64,000 bases of DNA. It comes from Nocardia sp. NBC_00403. GTDB lineage: Bacteria > Actinomycetota > Actinomycetes > Mycobacteriales > Mycobacteriaceae. Both the position numbers and the translations under genes were made by a program. Shown piece by piece: positions 63,873 through 64,000 of the stretch. Numbering within the stretch: position 1 is the first letter of the stretch; every line of letters begins with the position of its first letter. A model generated the notes under the pieces. The model did no database searches, was not told the DNA's origin, and saw only the letters and a list, made by a program, of their open reading frames with translations. Where the stretch lies: assembly GCF_036046055.1 (NCBI RefSeq), contig NZ_CP107939.1, positions 2,542,001 to 2,606,000 on the forward strand. The letters are read 5' to 3'.

Positions 63873-64000
63873 CCAATGCCGCGAAGCATGGAACCTGGGG
63901 AACCGATCGTCCGATCGGGGTCGCGGTCCTCGGGATGGGCAATGTCGGCACCGAGGTGGTGCGCATTTTGCGCGACCACGCCGATGACCTGCGCTCGCGC
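63869..64000 (+). CDS. hom: Homoserine dehydrogenase (N-terminal part)
   Basis: The first 44 residues are visible. RPIGVAVLGMGNVGTEVVRI is the NAD(P)-binding start of homoserine dehydrogenase, and hom follows lysA in actinobacteria. The gene runs off the window. The ATG at 63869 has an AGAGGTGGA upstream. It makes homoserine for threonine and methionine. Confidence 0.9.
   Translation, partial: MTNAAKHGTWGTDRPIGVAVLGMGNVGTEVVRILRDHADDLRSR

Overview
The window reads as chromosome from a mycolic-acid actinobacterium, most likely Nocardia or a close relative. This is inferred from high GC, frequent GTG starts, many 4-nt ATGA/GTGA gene overlaps, a mycothiol-dependent-enzyme family protein, an F420-type luciferase-like oxidoreductase, an MmpS-like protein, a DtxR/IdeR-type iron box and the tRNA-Arg, argS, lysA, hom order at the right end. 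The species cannot be fixed from the sequence alone.

Left part (1-23 kb). A decayed adenylation-domain fragment of a peptide synthetase is followed by a small acetyltransferase and a GlcD-type FAD oxidase. Next come a GtrA membrane protein and a three-gene minus-strand unit (HIT protein, mycothiol-type enzyme, peptidase E). The pntAA-pntAB-pntB transhydrogenase operon ends in a strong hairpin. A TetR regulator faces an F420-type oxidoreductase across two operator-like palindromes. MFS, NmrA, AraC, thioesterase and SDR genes follow. An Lrp/AsnC regulator is divergent from a branched-chain 2-oxoacid dehydrogenase operon (bkdA-bkdB-bkdC). Between the SDR and the regulator lies a frameshifted ABM-domain remnant. 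A deoxyribosyltransferase-like gene, a BenE-type transporter with a repetitive N-terminal extension and a two-domain sulfurtransferase close this part.

Middle part (23-46 kb). A SNF2-type helicase is translationally coupled to a SWIM zinc-finger protein. A TetR/membrane-protein divergon, a signal-less metal/cobalamin-receptor-like protein, a Baeyer-Villiger-type monooxygenase and an amidohydrolase follow. The main metabolic locus is valine/isobutyrate degradation: mmsA, acyl-CoA dehydrogenase, 3-hydroxyisobutyryl-CoA hydrolase, mmsB and an enoyl-CoA hydratase in one tight operon ending at a terminator. Divergent from it is the fused B12 isobutyryl-CoA mutase icmF. Next to icmF is a Dabb protein under a TetR with two matching palindromes. 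With bkdABC at 16-20 kb, most steps from branched-chain keto acids to propionyl-CoA semialdehyde chemistry are encoded here.

Right part (46-64 kb). An Hsp70-like membrane protein, a MarR regulator and tRNA-Cys precede a three-gene Fe(III) ABC importer with an iron box upstream. A Tat-exported phosphoesterase, a Pro/Tyr-rich membrane protein, a MarR/amidohydrolase divergon, an orphan MmpS-like protein and a methyltransferase follow. A decayed integrase with an apparently intact excisionase abuts tRNA-Arg(CCG). Beyond it lie a DUF3105 protein with a collagen-like tail paired with a His/Met-rich DUF305 protein, then argS, lysA, a tiny overlapping ORF and the start of hom.

Two intergenic tandem-repeat patches (28.7 and 34.9 kb) are not explained by any gene.
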